Assembly: GCA_946965045.2 (NCBI GenBank) | Contig: OX337230.1 | Coordinates: 1-64,000, forward strand | Direction of reading: 5' to 3' | DNA length: 64,000 nt | DNA from: Epithemia pelagica | Taxonomy: Eukaryota > Bacillariophyta > Bacillariophyceae > Surirellales > Surirellaceae | Shown: positions 1-11,321 of the stretch, piece by piece | Position numbering within the stretch: the first letter of the stretch is position 1 | Layout: the number at the start of each line of letters is the position of its first letter | Notes under the pieces: model-generated | The model's database searches: none | What the model saw: the letters and a program-made list of their open reading frames with translations, nothing else | Told to the model about the DNA's origin: nothing | Translations under genes and position numbers: made by a program

Positions 1-552
1 CCCTAACCCTAACCCTAACCCTAACCCTAACCCTAACCCTAACCCTAACCCTAACCCTAACCCTAACCCTAACCCTAACCCTAACCCTAACCCTAACCCT
101 AACCCTAACCCTAACCCTAACCCTAACCCTAACCCTAACCCTAACCCTAACCCTAACCCTAACCCTAACCCTAACCCTAACCCTAACCCTAACCCTAACC
201 CTAACCCTAACCCTAACCCTAACCCTAACCCTAACCCTAACCCTAACCCTAACCCTAACCCTAACCCTAACCCTAACCCTAACCCTAACCCTAACCCTAA
301 CCCTAACCCTAACCCTAACCCTAACCCTAACCCTAACCCTAACCCTAACCCTAACCCTAACCCTAACCCTAACCCTAACCCTAACCCTAACCCTAACCCT
401 AACCCTAACCCTAACCCTAACCCTAACCCTAACCCTAACCCTAACCCTAACCCTAACCCTAACCCTAACCCTAACCCTAACCCTAACCCTAACCCTAACC
501 CTAACCCTAACCCTAACCCTAACCCTAACCCTAACCCTAACCCTAACCCTAA
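1..552. repeat. Terminal telomere, 92 perfect CCCTAA units
   Basis: The first 552 bases are an uninterrupted array of the hexamer CCCTAA, the C-rich strand of a TTAGGG-type telomere read inward from the chromosome end. No variant repeats are present. The array stops sharply at 552, and the next base belongs to a helicase-element fragment that has a near-identical copy beginning at 2298. The telomere therefore caps broken element DNA rather than a specialised subtelomeric sequence. The repeat type is used by many stramenopiles, animals and fungi, so it does not identify the organism. Confidence 0.98.
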
Positions 553-1359
553 TGTTGTTCTGAACACGTGTATGTGGCACTAGGCCCAAAGAGTTTGTGC
601 AATGTCCTCAATATCTCCCCATCCGTCAAGTCTCGTTTCATGGTCACTGATTCTTTCCCAACAGACTTTTCACCCAGTGCTTTATGATATGTCTCGAACA
701 AGTCTTCTTTTGCAGCTACATTGCTTGACCCATAATGGTCACGATGTGTTATGAGGCTGTGACCTGACTGTTCAGCCACAGTCTTGGTTGTGTACTGATT
801 CTGGATCGACATTTCATCAAACTCCGGGAAAAGAATATTAGAGATTGATGTCCACAAGTGCCTTACTTGTGTGCAATCCGGTCGGTTTTCGAAGCCAAAG
901 ATTGTTGCCACAGCATCGGTCATCTCGTGTACCCTGTTATTTCTCACTGGTACAAGTCTCCACAAGTCATGCTTCAGCTGTGACTGAAGGTGTTGACATA
1001 CAACTCTGAAGACCAAAAATATGCGTCCAAGTGACTTGGGTAGCTTGTGTTCAACAAGCTTTCCAGGTTTGTTGTTGAGTGCAGTGTATACTTTCTCGGT
1101 GTGACTGTAATAGTAGCATTGTTGGCCATGCCAACGAATGCTACTAAACAGACACCTTTCAATTTCTGCATATCGCATGGAGCCCAACCCTGTTCCGTGG
1201 AATGCAAGTTCCAAGAATGATACCAGAATATCAACAGATGTTGCATTGAAGGCATGGTGCACTTGAATCACTTCAGATGTTATGATAGAAGATTCTTTCT
1301 CGACCTGAAGAGACACCAATCCAGAAGATGGAGCCAAATTGACGTACAAGTGCAAATTT
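553..1359 (-). pseudogene. Family A element fragment A1 (central domain), telomere-capped
   Basis: An 807-base minus-strand fragment, nearly identical to 2298-3104; the only difference I noticed is A/G in a TTTATGATATG context. It encodes the central part of the family A protein, including the GHS-x7-Y motif near 733-770. Translation runs into the telomere just after the residues TCSEQH, before the Walker A box, so the helicase half is missing. At 1359/1360 it is joined out of frame to the helicase C-terminus of copy A2. It cannot encode a working protein. The near identity means the duplication is very recent or is kept alike by recombination between chromosome ends. Confidence 0.85.
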
Positions 1360-4097
1360 CCACAATGACAGAGTGACATCTCCCATTCTCGTTGCCAACC
1401 AGGGCCACAGTAGTCGATACCAAGATAGGAAACCGAGCTGCTGCCCACTCCTTTGCAATTCGATGTTGCTCAGCCGTAGGTGATTCGGAGGTCACAAACT
1501 CCACGGTACCAAAATTCAATTTCTGAATGGCCTCTGTTACTTCTTGTCCAATCCGCTTTGTTGAGACAATAATATGCATTGCATACCTCATGGGAGTATA
1601 TTTATTCATGGTCGAAGTCACAAAAAGAAGCAAGCTCTGTAAAATTTTGGGACGAATGACAATAGAGAACCTGAAACTCTTTGGGAAAGTTCCCAAAACA
1701 TTGTCTGCATATCCGATTGTCATATCTTTGAGATCTTGTCTTTGAGTCATTGACATGTATCTCATAAGACTTGGCAATAAAAACCGTGGGAGGGACCCAC
1801 TCAAGGTCATGACGGGCACTCCGTAGCGAACAAGACGTGGAAGGCAATCAAATTTGGACCGAAAGGAAAGCTCCGAGTAAATTGTGTGAACCTCATCAAT
1901 TATGATTTTGGCCAAAGCTGACTTCTCCACCCACTCTTCTATAGTAGAGGAATGATATTTCTCCAATATCCATATGGCCTCGAGACTGAAGAAAACAATG
2001 TCTGGCAACATTTTGAAGTCATGGAGACCATCAGGCAGTCGGTCTGCCGTAACTTGATTGCCTGAAACTGTCATGGAAGACACTTCCACACCTGATGGCA
2101 AGTTGCGTGATACTTGTTCTTCATGGTAACCAGATAAAAATTTGTAGGGCACGACTACCATATAGGTCTTGGGAGCCAAGTGATGTAGCTTGGCTCCTAC
2201 CACCGGGACTAACCATGATAGTGACTTGCCACCTCCACATGGTAAACCAAAGTGTCCATGACATGTGCTTTCTCTCGATGCAAAAGCCAACATGGCGTGT
2301 TGTTCTGAACACGTGTATGTGGCACTAGGCCCAAAGAGTTTGTGCAATGTCCTCAATATCTCCCCATCCGTCAAGTCTCGTTTCATGGTCACTGATTCTT
2401 TCCCAACAGACTTTTCACCCAGTGCTTTGTGATATGTCTCGAACAAGTCTTCTTTTGCAGCTACATTGCTTGACCCATAATGGTCACGATGTGTTATGAG
2501 GCTGTGACCTGACTGTTCAGCCACAGTCTTGGTTGTGTACTGATTCTGGATCGACATTTCATCAAACTCCGGGAAAAGAATATTAGAGATTGATGTCCAC
2601 AAGTGCCTTACTTGTGTGCAATCCGGTCGGTTTTCGAAGCCAAAGATTGTTGCCACAGCATCGGTCATCTCGTGTACCCTGTTATTTCTCACTGGTACAA
2701 GTCTCCACAAGTCATGCTTCAGCTGTGACTGAAGGTGTTGACATACAACTCTGAAGACCAAAAATATGCGTCCAAGTGACTTGGGTAGCTTGTGTTCAAC
2801 AAGCTTTCCAGGTTTGTTGTTGAGTGCAGTGTATACTTTCTCGGTGTGACTGTAATAGTAGCATTGTTGGCCATGCCAACGAATGCTACTAAACAGACAC
2901 CTTTCAATTTCTGCATATCGCATGGAGCCCAACCCTGTTCCGTGGAATGCAAGTTCCAAGAATGATACCAGAATATCAACAGATGTTGCATTGAAGGCAT
3001 GGTGCACTTGAATCACTTCAGATGTTATGATAGAAGATTCTTTCTCGACCTGAAGAGACACCAATCCAGAAGATGGAGCCAAATTGACGTACAAGTGCAA
3101 ATTTAGGTTGAGGAAATCAGTCCATTGGTCACCAACCAGAAGAGTTCTGAAAGATGAAATACACTTTTCTTCAATACATGGTACAACATTCGTCCAAATA
3201 TCAAATTTAAAAAGGAAGTTGTCAACCAATATATCTTTTGTGGTTCGAATGGACACTTTCCGGGAAGATGGCATAAGTGCTTCTTTTTCGCGCATGCGTC
3301 GAATGGAACTTGCCAAGAAATTGATTGTTATGGATTCCTGTGCCCGTTTTACTAGAGTCAAGGCCTGTTGAGAATAATCTTTGTCCATTTTGTAGATCAA
3401 GGAACATATACTCGCCCTTAGAATGGTGAGCAGAGCGGAATACATTGTTGCGATACGTGATGGGCCCAGTACGGACAATGACCCTGCGGTGTCCTTATGC
3501 TGCAAAGTCCGGCCAACCGCATAAGTCATGAGCATAGTATGGTGCCTGACAGAGTCAGGTGTCTCGAGACACAGATCAACAAGTAATGACTGTAAGTCAC
3601 ATTCTCTCTTCATAATGGATGGCTGCTGCTTGTGGATGAAGCACAACAATTTCTTGAGCTCTGGAACAAGTCGGTTTGGAAACTTGGTGAATGTGTTGGT
3701 CGTATTTGCTCCAGCATGTGACCCACTTTCCCTTGTACCATCAAATACCAAAAGCTTCGACCGAAAATTTGCTGGGACCATTTTCACATGAATTGGAGCG
3801 CCATGCAACAACCACTTCTCTCCAAAATCATAGAAAAACTTGAGTATGGGTTCGTTGACTTCATCTTTGCCGCTAGTGGTTGTCAGAGAAAGCAAATTTT
3901 CCATCCGTTCTTGAAAGGTTGCTCCATCTGGCTTGGAAGAGTAGTGTTCCTCCTGAGCCAATGGATGAAACAAAGGAACAAAACAATCAACCATCTCCTC
4001 AGATACCATATGGAAAGTTTGGGTGACCGCTCTCTTTGTTTTCAAGATTGGATCCTCTTGGGAATATTTCATACTGACAGCAGTCATAGATACCAGC
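1360..4097 (-). pseudogene. Family A element copy A2: recombinase-like plus RecQ-type helicase, both ends lost
   Basis: This is the longest open family A frame. The order from 4097 down is: a long alpha-rich middle domain, the GHS-x7-Y motif (about 2476-2515), Walker A CGGGKS (about 2221-2240), box II DEVH (about 1884-1895), box III TLSGS (about 1793-1808), and a C-terminal helicase segment with TTVALVGNEN and a Cys near 1400. These are SF2 helicase boxes of the RecQ-like type seen in fungal telomere-linked helicases. The N-terminal zinc-finger exon region present in A3 is missing because the copy stops at the 18-base telomere tract. The end of the helicase is lost at 1360. The open frame actually continues through the telomere tract into B1 as a chimera, with the telomere read as GLGLGL. 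Function is inferred from motifs only. Confidence 0.8.
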
Positions 4098-4115
4098 AAC
4101 CCTAACCCTAACCCT
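4098..4115. repeat. Interstitial telomere tract (AACCCT)x3 between A2 and B1
   Basis: Three exact AACCCT units sit in the same orientation as the terminal telomere and exactly at the junction of two unrelated element sequences. A3 continues normally past the equivalent of base 4097 (compare about 13180), and B2 continues past the equivalent of 4116 (compare 7383). Both neighbours are therefore broken precisely here. The simplest reading is that B1 was once a chromosome end healed with telomere repeats, and A2 was later added on top. Confidence 0.93.
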
Positions 4116-6780
4116 GCAAATCCATCGATTGTCATCACTATGACTTCGGGCAAGTCATCCCGTGCAAACCAGTTGGGCCAATTCTCATGACATAGATCGT
4201 TCTTTGCCAACATCTCGACGCATAAACCATCATGCAAACCCAAAGTTTGTGATGCCTTTCCAAGAGGGCTTTGACTTTGACCATTTGATAGCTAGCCAAG
4301 AAGTTGTAGGGCACAAGAAACATGTTGGTCGAAGTCTTCAGTCCTCGAATGGATTCCACCACACAACGCACCAAGATGTTCATGGTTTTGCCCGATCCAC
4401 AAGGTTGAAGCATAAGTTTATGTCTTCCCGGTGAATTGGTGCACATATCAATTGCTGTTTCTTGATTGCCTCGGAATGTTGCCTCTTCATTACCCAACAA
4501 CAATCGTAATGCTTCTAACCGATGCTGACGTCTTGTTATTGTCAGCTGATGGCATACCGAGTCCACGATCATACATTTGGTACCGATGTAACGATGAAAT
4601 CGGGCATAGTAGATCTCATGACTGTTGCTCACGCGTGTCTGGTAGTTGGACATTGCAGTCTGTTGGGAGTGCTTACTCAACTCACTCAATGCCGTTGAAG
4701 AGACCAATGCCTGACTGTTGCTGTCTGGAAAGAGCAAGTTCACAAGAGAAGTCCAGAACTGTCGAACAACCACCGAACCAGGACGACTATCCAAGCTGAA
4801 AATCTCTTGGGCAACATCCTCAAAGAAAAACCTCCGGTCATTACCATATTGTGGAAAAAATCTCCTTGCATTGGGCCCATTCCAAACTTTCAGCACCACA
4901 ACTCTGTAGAGAAATAGACACCTTGCTATGATCCGAGGCATCTTGTGTTCAACGGGGGGTCGATCATGAGCTTGCAGTTTGGGTTGTTTACGACTCGGTG
5001 CAGAAACATATAAATCTTGGTAGTTTGTATTTTTCCACCGAAGCTGAGTCACATCGAGACAATGGACCTCTGAGAACCGATCTGCACCATAGCCAAAACC
5101 ATGGATGGCAAATTCCATCAAGGCAGTTAGTCGTTCGAACTGACTTTTCACCAGTTCCTTGCATTCCAAATCTTGTGTGTTGGTACCATCTGGCAGCGAT
5201 CCCAAACCCTTGGACCACTCCACAATAGTCAAGTCACCATCTAAGCAGAGGAATTTCTCGTATGCCTTTCCGACAAAGCATGCATCAAAAATACCATGGG
5301 CCTTTTCCACAACCGTAGGAACAACCTTAGACCAATGCGCTTTTTGGAACGCATGTCCATCAACAATAATATTGAAGAACTCATCGACCACAACCTCCCT
5401 TTTAGGAGGCTTCTCTTGATATTGTTTCCTCAAAGAATAAATCTTAGGACAGAGAAAGTGTATTGTAGGACAATGTCTGTACCGTTCCATGACCTGCTCG
5501 ACCAACTTGCCCTGCCCATCGTAGTATTTTAAGCCAGCCGCAACCCCACAGCGAAGCAGATGTAAAAGGTCAGCTAGAAAGAGATGAAAGAAGACATGAG
5601 ATTTGAACAACCAAGTATATTCATTGACAGGGGGAAAGGGGGACTCACCAAGTTCTTGAGCGGCAACTCCACATGATTTCAACCTCAAGCCATTCTTCGT
5701 CTTAGTGAACAACCTCTGCCGAGAGAACAGTAACACTACCCCTGAGTCGGACCAACAATAAATCTCACTGTCGAGTACCAACTCTGTCAGGAGTGACCCA
5801 AGAACACAATTTTGGAATGCAGTGTCCACAGAGAATCCATCACCTTCAACCTGGCGGCAAAAATAGTCCCATCTCTTCCACTGCCTCTGATGCAGGAAAC
5901 ACAAGAGAGAGAGGAGTAGAGGTTTCACTCGTTTGTCATAATCATGTCGATGGCTGAAATTCCATGAGTGATCCACATCACCATCATGGAAAGCAAACTT
6001 AGCAATCCGACTCCGAATGTCTGCTGGAATCCCCATTACGATCGAAGCCATCCTGTCCAGAAGGTAACAACCAACCTGATAGAGTCGGTTGATTGCAGTG
6101 TTATTTCCTCTCTTATGATACTCGGCTTCAAACATAATTCCTTGTGCAATGTCTCCAAGGGCATTCTCCAACGTGCCAGGAATCATATTACTCAGTACAT
6201 CGGGCCACCTTCCCAAAGTGTCGCTTGGATGCAATAATGGTTCAATCGAACTTGCAAACTCGTTGGGTAACCTGCTGCAGGGCAGCGGCATGCTAAATGT
6301 TGAATTCTCAACTTGAATTATTGTGGTCCAGTTGGTTTCTTGCTGCATGGTTTCTCTTGGGGGCCTTGGCATGAAGCATCCACACTTCAGCTTGAGGAAA
6401 GTCTTGGCAATGACTTTGGCACTAGCGCAACAACCAGCGACGTGCTTCTTGCACAAAAGCTTCACATGAAACATCTTGTCACAGTCACTACAGAAATACT
6501 TGATTCTTGTATCATTTGACTCATGAATGAAACAATCAAACGGTTGGTTGTTGGCATTCTCCACAAGAGTGTGTATTTTGTTACCAAGATGTCTCCCAGG
6601 AAAGCGAAAGGACACCCCATGAATTTTGGAGCAGGTCTTGGCGTGGCGGGCAAGACATTTCATGTTTGCTCGGAAACCACCACCACAGAGCTTACAGACC
6701 AAGCCACAGGGTGTGGCAAAGTCCACAAGCCCCAAGTAATCGTCAAACTCCATGGTGGCTGTTGTCGTTCCTATGGTCAA
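4116..6780 (-). pseudogene. Family B element copy B1: zinc fingers, recombinase-like domain, truncated helicase
   Basis: An 880-residue minus-strand frame starts at ATG 6780. N-terminal C2HC-type fingers are visible as C-x2-C-x13-H-x3-C (CKLC...RHAKTC) and C-x2-C-x12-H-x3-C (CSDC...KHVAGC). A long central domain follows, then KHS-x7-Y (about 4635-4685), Walker A CGSGKT (about 4384-4400) and motif Ia with FLVPYNF. After motif Ia the frame shifts. The following residues (GLHDGLCVE... to VMTIDGFA) lie in the -1 frame, and the copy ends at the telomere tract before box II. The same shift occurs in B2, so it predates the duplication. Its upstream flank is 6781-7112. It resembles subtelomeric zinc-finger plus helicase genes of fungi in layout only. 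It is unlikely to be functional. Confidence 0.8.
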
Positions 6781-7112
6781 AATAGGTTTGGGACGTATGA
6801 CCCTTTGCAGCCAAAAAAGAGGCCCTAAAGAGGGTCATTCACCTGAAAAACTGAAAAGGCCCTAACACCAGAGATCATTCACCTCAAAATCTTTGAGCGA
6901 CAAGAAGGAATATGGTTTACTATGGAGAGTTAATGTAGGTTTGCAAATCGACCTTCTTGTGGTCGAAATCGACCTTTTTGTGGTCGCACTAAAATTTCGC
7001 ACGCAACAATACAGTGATTCAAAATTGACCTTTTTGTGGTCGCGCATGTGAATCTACAGAATGAACTTAGTGCGCACGACAAAAAGGTCGATTTCTAGCA
7101 AAACCCTTAGGG
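6781..7112 (-). promoter_or_regulatory. Family B 5' flank / right terminus, copy 1 (hairpin array)
   Basis: A non-coding module directly upstream of the B1 start codon. It carries three short hairpins of the form CGACC-TTTTTGT-GGTCG (about 6945-7040) and an inverted CGACaaaaaGGTCG near 7076-7092. It ends in GCAAAACCCTTAGGG at 7112. The same module and end point recur at 10379, 11109 and 15275, while the DNA beyond differs each time, so 7112 is the true right end of the element. It probably contains the promoter; no specific promoter motif is certain. Confidence 0.7.
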
Positions 7113-10047
7113 TTCTCTCCCGAGAGATAATCCGACAGTCCGTGATATGCAGAACCACTCAAATCGAGGAAGTCCATCAATTTCTGACCAAAACTCATCG
7201 AAATACTTCCAGACATCAGTGTTACGGCGACTCCAAGTGCAGATATTTCCCGTAGACAAGAATAGCATGGACGGAAGTCGACCTCTGTAACGATGGTTTG
7301 TGCCTCATCGACAAAAATCCCATTCAACTTTCCATTGGAGCACCATCCAGAAAGTTTTGTTAGATGGTCTTTGAAGAAGGTCGCAAATCCATCGATTGTC
7401 ATCACTATGACTTCGGGCAAGTCATCCCGTGCAAACCAGTTGGGCCAATTCTCATGACATAGATCGTTCTTTGCCAACATCTCGACGCATAAACCATCAT
7501 GCAAACCCAAAGTTTGTGATGCCTTTCCAAGAGGGCTTTGACTTTGACCATTTGATAGCTAGCCAAGAAGTTGTAGGGCACAAGAAACATGTTGGTCGAA
7601 GTCTTCAGTCCTCGAATGGATTCCACCACACAACGCACCAAGATGTTCATGGTTTTGCCCGATCCACAAGGTTGAAGCATAAGTTTATGTCTTCCCGGTG
7701 AATTGGTGCACATATCAATTGCTGTTTCTTGATTGCCTCGGAATGTTGCCTCTTCATTACCCAACAACAATCGTAATGCTTCTAACCGATGCTGACGGCT
7801 TGTTATTGTCAGCTGATGGCATACCGAGTCCACGATCATACATTTGGTACCGATGTAATGATGAAATCGGGCATAGTAGATCTCATGACTGTTGCTCACG
7901 CGTGTCTGGTAGTTGGACATTGCAGTCTGTTGGGAGTGCTTACTCAACTCACTCAATGCCGTTGAAGAGACCAATGCCTGACTGTTGCTGTCTGGAAAGA
8001 GCAAGTTCACAAGAGAAGTCCAGAACTGTCGAACAACCACCGAACCAGGACGACTATCCAAGCTGAAAATCTCTTGGGCAACATCCTCAAAGAAAAATCT
8101 CCGGTCATTACCATATTGTGGAAAAAATCTCCTTGCATTGGGCCCATTCCAAACTTTCAGCACCACAACTCTGTAGAGAAATAGACACCTTGCTATGATC
8201 CGAGGCATCTTGTGTTCAACGGGGGGTCGATCATAAGCTTGCAGTTTGGGTTGTTTACGACTCGGTGCAGAAACATATAAATCTTGGTAGTTTGTATTTT
8301 TCCACCGAAGCTGAGTCACATCGAGACAATGGACCTCTGAGAACCGATCTGCACCACAGCCAAAACCATGGATGGCAAATTCCATCAAGGCAGTTAGTCG
8401 TTCGAACTGACTTTTCACCAGTTCCTTGCATTCCAAATCTTGTGTGTTGGTACCATCTGGCAGCGATCCCAAACCCTTGGACCACTCCACAATAGTCAAG
8501 TCACCATCTAAGCAGAGGAATTTCTCGTATGCCTTTCCGACAAAGCATGCATCAAAAATACCATGGGCCTTTTCCACAACCGTAGGAACGACCTTAGACC
8601 AATGCGCTTTTTGGAACGCATGTCCATCAACAATGATATTGAAGAACTCATCGACCACAACCTCCCTTTTAGGAGGCTTCTCTTGATATTGTTTCCTCAA
8701 AGAATAAATCTTAGGACAGAGAAAGTGTATTGTAGGACAATGTCTGTACCGTTCCATGACCTGCTCGACCAACTTGCCCTGCCCATCGTAGTATTTTAAG
8801 CCAGCCGCAACCCCACAGCGAAGCAGATGTAAAAGGTCAGCTAGAAAGAGATGAAAGAAGACATGAGATTTGAACAACCAAGTTTATTCATTGACAGGGG
8901 GAAAGGGGGACTCACCGAGTTCTTGAGCGGCAACTCCACATGATTTCAACCTCAAGCCATTCTTCGTCTTAGTGAACAACCTCTGCCGAGAGAACAGTAA
9001 CACTACCCCTGAGTCGGACCAACAATAAATCTCACTGTCGAGTACCAACTCTGTCAGGAGTGACCCAAGAACACAATTTTGGAATGCAGTGTCCACAGAG
9101 AATCCATCACCTTCAACCTGGCAGCAAAAATAGTCCCATCTCTTCCACTGCCTCTGATGCAGGAAACACAAGAGAGAGAGGAGTAGAGGTTTCACTCGTT
9201 TGTCATAATCATGTCGATGGCTGAAATTCCATGAGTGATCCACATCACCATCATGGAAAGCAAACTTAGCAATCCGACTCCGAATGTCTGCTGGAATCCC
9301 CATTACGATCGAAGCCATCCTGTCCAGAAGGTAACAACCAACCTGATAGAGTCGGTTGATTGCAGTGTTATTTCCTCTCTTATGATACTCGGCTTCAAAC
9401 ATAATTCCTTGTTCAATGTCTCCAAGGGCATTCTCCAACGTGCAAGGAATCATATTACTCAGTACATCGGGCCACCTTCCCAAAGTGTCGCTTGGATGCA
9501 ATAATGGTTCAATCGAACTTGCAAACTCGTTGGGTAACCTGCTGCAGGGCAGCGGCATGGTGAATATTGAATTCTCAACTTGAATTATTGGGGTCCAGTT
9601 GGTTTCTTGCTGCATGGTTTCTCTTTGGGGCCTTGGCATGAAGCATCCACACTTCAGCTTGAGGAAAGTCTTGGCAATGACTTTGGCACTAGCGCAACAA
9701 CCAGCAACGTGCTTCTCGCACAAAAGCTTCACATGAAACATCTTGTCACAGTCACTACAGAAATACTTGATTCTTGTATCATTTGACTCATGAATGAAAC
9801 AATCAAACGGTTGGTTGTTGGCATTCTCCACAAGAGTGTGTATTTTGTTACCAAGATGTCTCCCAGGAAAGCGAAAGGACACCCCATGAATTTTGGAGCA
9901 GGTCTTGGCGTGGCGGGCAAGACACTTCATGTTTGCTCGGAAACCACCACCACAGAGCTTACAGACCAAGCCACAGGGTGTGGCAAAGTCCACAAGCCCC
10001 AAGTAATTGTCAAACTCCATGGTGGCTGTTGTCGTTCCTATGGTCAA
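7113..10047 (-). pseudogene. Family B element copy B2: zinc fingers, recombinase-like domain, helicase with box II
   Basis: This copy is nearly identical to B1 but extends further toward the telomere, so the helicase runs on through box II DEAQ (around 7300) and box III MSGS (around 7206-7222) before stopping at 7113. The N-terminal part (8887-10047) and the remainder (7405-8877) are separated by a nonsense codon at 8884-8886, where TAT (Tyr) in B1 has become TAA. The frameshift after motif Ia near 7500 is shared with B1, and the box II segment (7067-7510) is in the shifted frame. At least two lesions make it a pseudogene. Its right flank is 10048-10379. Confidence 0.8.
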
Positions 10048-10379
10048 AATAGGTTTGGGACGTATGACCCTTTGCAGCCAAAAAAGAGGCCCTAAAGAGG
10101 GTCATTCACCTGAAAAACTGAAAAGGCCCTAACACCAGAGATCATTCACCTCAAAATCTTTGAGCGACAAGAAGGAATATGGTTTACTATGGAGAGTTAA
10201 TGTAGGTTTGCAAATCGACCTTCTTGTGGTCGAAATCGACCTTTTTGTGGTCGCACTAAAATTTCGCACGCAACAATACAGTGATTCAAAATTGACCTTT
10301 TTGTGGTCGCGCATGTGATTCTACAGAATGAACTTAGTGCGCACGACAAAAAGGTCGATTTCTAGCAAAACCCTTAGGG
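10048..10379 (-). promoter_or_regulatory. Family B 5' flank / right terminus, copy 2
   Basis: Second copy of the hairpin-bearing upstream module, matching 6781-7112 with only scattered substitutions and ending at the same CCCTTAGGG. Beyond 10379 the sequence (TATTATGATTAGGG...) is unrelated to that beyond 7112. Confidence 0.7.
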
Positions 10380-10830
10380 TATTATGATTAGGGTTAATGT
10401 TATGAATAGAAGCACGGTCTTTCCCTGACTGGAATTGTGCGACCAAACCTTCTCTACAACCCCGCTGTTGAAAATGAATATACTAAAAAGTTAATTGTAC
10501 TGTGTGAATGGAATCTTAAGAAAAATTATCCTAAATTGCGTAGTCCTGTCCCCCTCCTCTTAATTTTTGTACATTCCGGGGGGACAGGAATCCGCAAATC
10601 ACGGTAGTCGAGCTAGGACTAACTAATAAGCATGGGCATAGGTATGACTAGAATAGGGCTGTTCTAGTGGGCTGTTCTGCAGTGGGACAGCAGGCTGCTC
10701 TGCAGTGGGACAGGGCACTTCTGCAGTGGGACAGAGGGCGGTTCTGCAGTGGGACAAGTGGGATGGGGGCTGTTCTGCAGTGGGACGCTAGAGTCTACGT
10801 AGGCCTACGGACAGGCACTTTCTCCTTAGG
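10380..10830. repeat. Spacer with TTCTGCAGTGGGACAG minisatellite
   Basis: No gene is visible. Between about 10660 and 10790 a degenerate unit close to TTCTGCAGTGGGACAG is repeated about five times, followed by a GTCTACGTAGGCCTACGGAC segment. One unit plus that segment recurs at 11249-11320 beside A3, so it marks the left border of some element insertions. A lone ATTAGGGTTAAT near 10389 resembles a degenerate telomere unit. Confidence 0.6.
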
Positions 10831-11109
10831 GTCATTCACCTCAAAAACTGAAAAGGCCCTAACACCAGAGATCATTCACCTCAAAATCTTTGAGCGACAA
10901 GAAGGAATATGGTTTACTATGGAGAGTTAATGTAGGTTTGCAAATCGAGCTTCTTGTGGTCGAAATCGACCTTTTTGTGGTCGCACTAAAATTTCGCACG
11001 CAACAATACAGTGATTCAAAATTGACCTTTTTGTGGTCGCGCATGTGATTCTACAGAATGAACTTAGTGCGCACGACAAAAAGGTCGATTTCTAGCAAAA
11101 CCCTTAGGG
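10831..11109 (-). mobile_element. Solo family B right-terminal module, no coding part
   Basis: This stretch matches the B flank (GTCATTCACCT through CCCTTAGGG) but has no B coding sequence attached on its left. It keeps the hairpins and the exact right end. It is either what remains after the coding part was lost or an independently mobile terminus. Confidence 0.75.
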
Positions 11110-11321
11110 GCAGTGCTCTTTTGCAACAAAAGGCATATATATCATTGCTCATATGCACAGATACTATAGCCCCTTGTGCTCATATGCACACGTTCAAATC
11201 CTACGGTGTCTAGTACTAAAGACACCCAAAAAAGGCAAATATCCTTAGGGACAAGTGGGATGGGGGCTGCTCTGCAGTGGGAGGCTAGAGTCTACCTAGG
11301 CCTACGGACAGGCACTTTCTC
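11110..11321. repeat. Short repeats bordering A3
   Basis: About 85 bases starting GGGGCAGTGCTCTTTTGC (11107-11190) recur almost exactly at 13970-14053. The string AAATATCCTTAG (11236-11247) recurs at 14071-14082. A minisatellite unit lies at 11249-11320. A3 is thus bracketed by copies of the same short sequences. Confidence 0.6.

Noticed and set aside
1-552. CRISPR or satellite interpretation of the terminal array
   Set aside because: Perfect hexamers without spacers at the sequence end are a telomere.
1280-4243. A single 987-residue protein
   Set aside because: The frame is a chimera of B1, the 18-base telomere tract (read as GLGLGL) and A2. It begins at a non-ATG codon and ends in another fragment, so it is not one gene.
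6862-7047. A conserved 61-residue minus-strand ORF found in all four B flanks
   Set aside because: The flanks are nearly identical at the DNA level, so conservation is not coding evidence. The stretch is mostly the hairpin array.
7405-7510. Programmed ribosomal frameshifting in family B
   Set aside because: The context does not match an X-XXY-YYZ slippery heptamer in the zero frame, and both copies are otherwise broken. It is kept only as a question to test.
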